Shown here piece by piece: positions 61,432-64,000 of a DNA stretch of 64,000 nucleotides; within the stretch, counting starts at the first letter, position 1, and each line of letters starts with the position of its first letter. The position numbers and the translations under genes are program-made. The notes below the pieces were generated by a model. That model was not told the origin of the DNA. It saw nothing but the letters and a program-made list of their open reading frames with translations, and did no database searches. Origin of the DNA: Nakamurella antarctica (GTDB taxonomy: Bacteria; Actinomycetota; Actinomycetes; Mycobacteriales; Nakamurellaceae); NCBI RefSeq assembly GCF_003860405.1, contig NZ_CP034170.1:2480001-2544000 (forward strand). The letters run 5' to 3'.

Positions 61432-62367
61432 TCATCGTGGCGCTTTGAGCACCAACCTGACTTCAACGACCTGGTAGTTGGCCCTGTGGAAAGCTGCCGC
61501 CATCGGCAGGTTCGTCATATCCGTCGTTGCAGTGATCCGGTCGGCCCCCGCAGCGGCGTGCATGCGGGTCACCTCGCCTAGTAGGTCGTCTACCAGCCCC
61601 TTGCCGCGATAGCCCGGCAGCACACCGAGGTAGCCCACGTTGCGGTTGTACGGCGTCGCCGACGGGACGATGAACCCCACCGGTGTTCCGTCGCCGGCGG
61701 TCGCCACCTGCCACCATTGTCGGTCGCCGGGGCAGCTCTCGTAGAACTCGAAGTCGTCTTTGGCTTGGGTGACCTCGTCCATGGACTCCAAAGCCTGGAG
61801 CGTCTCGACGTCCAAGGTTCCCCGGGCTGCCGCACCGAACAGTTGAATGAACTCATCGTCCGAGCCGTGCCGGAACGTGACCCGGGTGCTGCTCGCCGGT
61901 ACCCCGTTGTCCGGCGTCCAGGCGTATTGGCGCCGCTCAATCGAACCAACAATGCCCACGTCAGCCATAGCTGCGATCCGCCAGTCGGCAGCACGGACTG
62001 ATTGCGGGTCGTCGCGCCAGCCGCCGCGCAGACGCACGGTGTACGGGGGCACACCGCAGTGGCCGGACGACTCTAAGTCAGCATGGCCAGCGCGCAACAA
62101 CCCGACTGCGGCCGACCGGGGGTCTCCGACCTCGGGCAATAAGTCCAAAGCGTCCAAAGTGCTCGGCGAAGATTCGCCACGTCCCCACCACAGTGCGCGT
62201 CCCAGAAGCCGACCCTCATCCTCGATGACCCAGGACCACTCGGGCCGCATGCGGCCGGCCTCGAAGTCGTCGCGAACCTGCTTGCGGGACAGGCTCACCA
62301 CTCCGGGGTCGTCGGGAAATTCAACAAGGGCATCGACGTCACCAGCGGTGGCTCGGCGAGTCTTCAC
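61432..62367 (-). CDS. GNAT family N-acetyltransferase
   Basis: A 311-residue protein with a C-terminal GNAT domain: VGFIVPSATPYNRNVGYLGVLPGYRGKGLVDDLL (about residues 230-263) holds the acetyl-CoA loop in R/Q-x-x-G-x-G/A form. TNLPMAAAFHRANYQVV is the last strand pair. The N-terminal half (MKTRRATAGDVDALVEF ... WVIEDEGRLLGRALWWG) looks like a second, degenerate GNAT fold, giving a tandem architecture. The acceptor is unknown. It is preceded by no operon partner. Confidence 0.83.
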   Translation of the reverse strand: MKTRRATAGDVDALVEFPDDPGVVSLSRKQVRDDFEAGRMRPEWSWVIEDEGRLLGRALWWGRGESSPSTLDALDLLPEVGDPRSAAVGLLRAGHADLESSGHCGVPPYTVRLRGGWRDDPQSVRAADWRIAAMADVGIVGSIERRQYAWTPDNGVPASSTRVTFRHGSDDEFIQLFGAAARGTLDVETLQALESMDEVTQAKDDFEFYESCPGDRQWWQVATAGDGTPVGFIVPSATPYNRNVGYLGVLPGYRGKGLVDDLLGEVTRMHAAAGADRITATTDMTNLPMAAAFHRANYQVVEVRLVLKAPR

Positions 62368-62575
62368 ACACTTATCCCTACCAGTGATGAAAATTTGCCG
62401 GCGGCCACTCCCCTGGAACTAAGACCGCAGACGCACAGCCGCTACCACACAGCCGGCTTCTGCCTCCGCGCACAACATGCGCCTACCGCAGGTGGGGTTG
62501 AGATAGATCCCGTGCAACCCGCGAGAGGCTCTGAACGGAGCTGTCGTCGGCTTCGATTTGATGCCCTCCGAATTT

Positions 62576-63190
62576 TTACGGTTTGAGGATTCGGACCCGG
62601 CTGAGCGCGAATGTCACCCAACCGAAGAGCACGGTGAAGGCGGCTATCGCGAGGCAATACAGAGCCACCGATCCGTAGCCGGTCGCCGGGTCCAAAAACG
62701 GATATGGCACCCAGCCATCAGTCGCACCGCGGATCAGGATCACGACCAGCCAGACGACGGGGTAGACCAGCACGATCCAGAGCCGCTTGTATGCCAGAGG
62801 CTTACGGTCGGCGAATAGCACCCAATCGACCAGAGCATAGATCGGGATGATGATGTGCAGGATGTTGCTCGACCACCGGAGGTCGAACGATCCGGCGAGC
62901 GAGGCGCCGGCCAAGAGCGTGTTGTAAACGATCCCGACAATCACGATGATTGTTGTCGCGACCGCGCGGAGGTAAATCACCCAGGGAGGCTGCTCCTTAC
63001 GGCCAAAGATGAAATAGGCGGACGCCAAAAAGGCCACCATGGTGATGATGTTGCTCTGAATAGTGAAGTAACCGAAGAAATTGAACGGATTGATCACGGT
63101 GCGGGCCGCGCTATAGGCGTACTGGCCGATGACTGCCACCAGGATTGCGAGACCGGCTACGAGCCTGAGAGTCCCAAAGAGTCGCTTCAC
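62576..63190 (-). CDS. Pr6Pr family membrane protein
   Basis: A 204-residue six-helix membrane protein. GTG 63190 (with GGTGG upstream) gives MKRLFGTLRLVAGLAILVAVIGQY; the longer reading adds a non-hydrophobic lead. The family pattern NPFNFFGYFTIQSNIITMVAFL is near residue 38. VDWVLFADRKPL follows near the middle, and an IP-I-Y-x-L-V-D-W motif is visible. Six segments are evenly spaced. Function unknown; some relatives are found near transporters. Confidence 0.85.
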   Translation of the reverse strand: MKRLFGTLRLVAGLAILVAVIGQYAYSAARTVINPFNFFGYFTIQSNIITMVAFLASAYFIFGRKEQPPWVIYLRAVATTIIVIVGIVYNTLLAGASLAGSFDLRWSSNILHIIIPIYALVDWVLFADRKPLAYKRLWIVLVYPVVWLVVILIRGATDGWVPYPFLDPATGYGSVALYCLAIAAFTVLFGWVTFALSRVRILKP

Positions 63191-63335
63191 TGATGTCCAC
63201 CAATCTGGTTGCACTGCGCGACCTCGATGAATAGTGCGTGCACCACAACTTTCGTTGAGCATAGTGTCGGGCGCTAGCCGTCCTGCACTGATGACGTATG
63301 AAATGCGAGCTTCTCGGACCCGCCCTTCTCGTCAA

Positions 63336-63548
63336 AACGGCTACTTCAAGGCCGGACTCGCCCGTGTACCCGCCGGCCCAGGGTCCTGGCAAACGGTCGA
63401 GAACCTCGAGCTCGCGACCCTCGGATGGGTCCACTGGCACAACATCCAGCGACTCCAGGGCTACCTCGGCGAAATCCCGCCCGCCGAGTTCGAGGACACG
63501 TTCTATGCTGGCCAAACCACGAGCACTCAGCTGGTGGGAATCAAATAG
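63336..63548 (+). pseudogene. IS3-family transposase C-terminal remnant
   Basis: A frame coding VENLELATLGWVHWHNIQRL and GYLGEIPPAEFEDTFYA is the last part of an IS3-type OrfB integrase (the final catalytic Glu lies before this part). The upstream DDE core is absent and the reading preceding 63336 is unrelated. No inverted repeats were found next to it. It is a relic, not an active element. Confidence 0.75.
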
Positions 63549-63720
63549 CGTAAGTCTCCATCAGACCCAGGGCGCTCCATCTAACTCCTCGAGGCACTTC
63601 GGTATGCACTTCAGTACCACCAAAGGGCACAAATGTGTCAGCCGAATTGCACCATGCGCTCCCTTGTCGCCGCCATCCTGACGCGGTAGGGAAACAATCA
63701 CCATTGCGACTGGAGGCATC

Positions 63721-64000
63721 ATGGGCAAGCTGATCTACGCGGCCAACATTTCACTGGACGGCTACCTCGAGGATGAGAGCGGCTCCTTTGGTTGGTCATT
63801 GCCGGATGCGGAAGTGCACCAGTTTTGGAACGAGCACGAGCGGCGCATTGGCACGTCCTTATACGGCCGTCGCATGTACGAGACGATGGCCGTCTGGGAG
63901 GACGACGACTGGTTGACGGGCGAGCCGGCCGTCGTCCGCGAGTACGCCAACATCTGGCGCGATACGGACAAAGTCGTGTACTCCAGGACACTCGACCGAG
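63721..64000 (+). CDS. Dihydrofolate reductase-family protein (3' end beyond window)
   Basis: ATG 63721 with GGAGG upstream begins MGKLIYAANISLDGYLEDES, and the frame is open to the window edge (93 codons). SLYGRRMYETMAVWEDDDW and TDKVVYSRTL are typical of RibD-C/YyaP-type dihydrofolate reductase-fold proteins, common single-gene reductases in actinobacteria. The truncated end hides the rest of the NADPH site. Reductase activity is family inference. Confidence 0.85.
   Translation, partial: MGKLIYAANISLDGYLEDESGSFGWSLPDAEVHQFWNEHERRIGTSLYGRRMYETMAVWEDDDWLTGEPAVVREYANIWRDTDKVVYSRTLDR

Overview
The window is chromosomal DNA from a high-GC actinobacterium (Actinomycetota). The evidence is GC-rich codon use, many GTG starts, many 1- and 4-base gene overlaps, and a block that matches the Mycobacterium tuberculosis order uvrD1 - sucC - sucD - Rv0954 - perM - purN - purH as I remember it. 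I cannot name the genus. No rRNA, tRNA or CRISPR array was found, and the only mobile-element trace is one IS3-type remnant. Layout: (1) 1-8230, minus strand, is a nucleoside salvage operon read bmpA lipoprotein, ABC ATPase, two permeases, cytidine deaminase, thymidine phosphorylase, adenosine deaminase (cut by the window edge). A strong hairpin after bmpA may give the binding protein more transcript than the membrane genes. (2) 8723-12189, plus strand, is sdhCDAB, followed by a D,D-carboxypeptidase and an M20 deacylase. (3) 15011-17326, minus strand, has a YihY/BrkB membrane protein with a probable 5' frameshift, and trpS. (4) 17551-27958 is the most interesting accessory block: an amidohydrolase coupled to a cysteine-dioxygenase-like cupin; a histidine/aromatic ammonia-lyase homologue whose MIO cofactor tripeptide is altered; a divergent IclR regulator leading a quaternary-amine (OpuC/ProU-type) ABC importer operon; and a LacI regulator coupled to HutD. 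I infer a catabolic locus for an imported histidine-like or betaine-like compound. (5) 27973-31455, minus strand, has exonuclease III, an orphan AbiEi/nuclease-like gene between two copies of a perfect 19-bp-arm palindromic element, and isocitrate dehydrogenase.

(6) 31606-43875, almost all minus strand, is the conserved core: sucC, sucD, three repeat-bearing membrane or low-complexity proteins, a PerM/DUF6350 homologue with 14 perfect 18-bp repeats, purN, purH, folD, a methyltransferase and a DUF3017 protein. An IspD-like gene on the opposite strand interrupts the perM-purN junction. (7) 44161-50548 has a large membrane protein, three small genes and the PcrA/UvrD helicase. (8) 50621-58363 has a cation/Ca antiporter, a DUF2461 protein, two related PH-like membrane proteins, a Bcr/CflA exporter, an EEP-family phosphatase/nuclease, a peptidase E and a TMEM175-like channel. 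(9) 58681-64000 is looser and partly decayed: a broken secreted-protein gene, a DUF1203 remnant, an F420-type nitroreductase-fold gene, an orphan lipoprotein in AT-richer DNA, a GNAT acetyltransferase, a Pr6Pr membrane protein, the IS3 remnant and the start of a dihydrofolate-reductase-like gene.

A recurring property is short in-frame tandem duplication (multiples of 3) in many genes and gene ends, which looks like replication slippage tolerated in unstructured protein tails.
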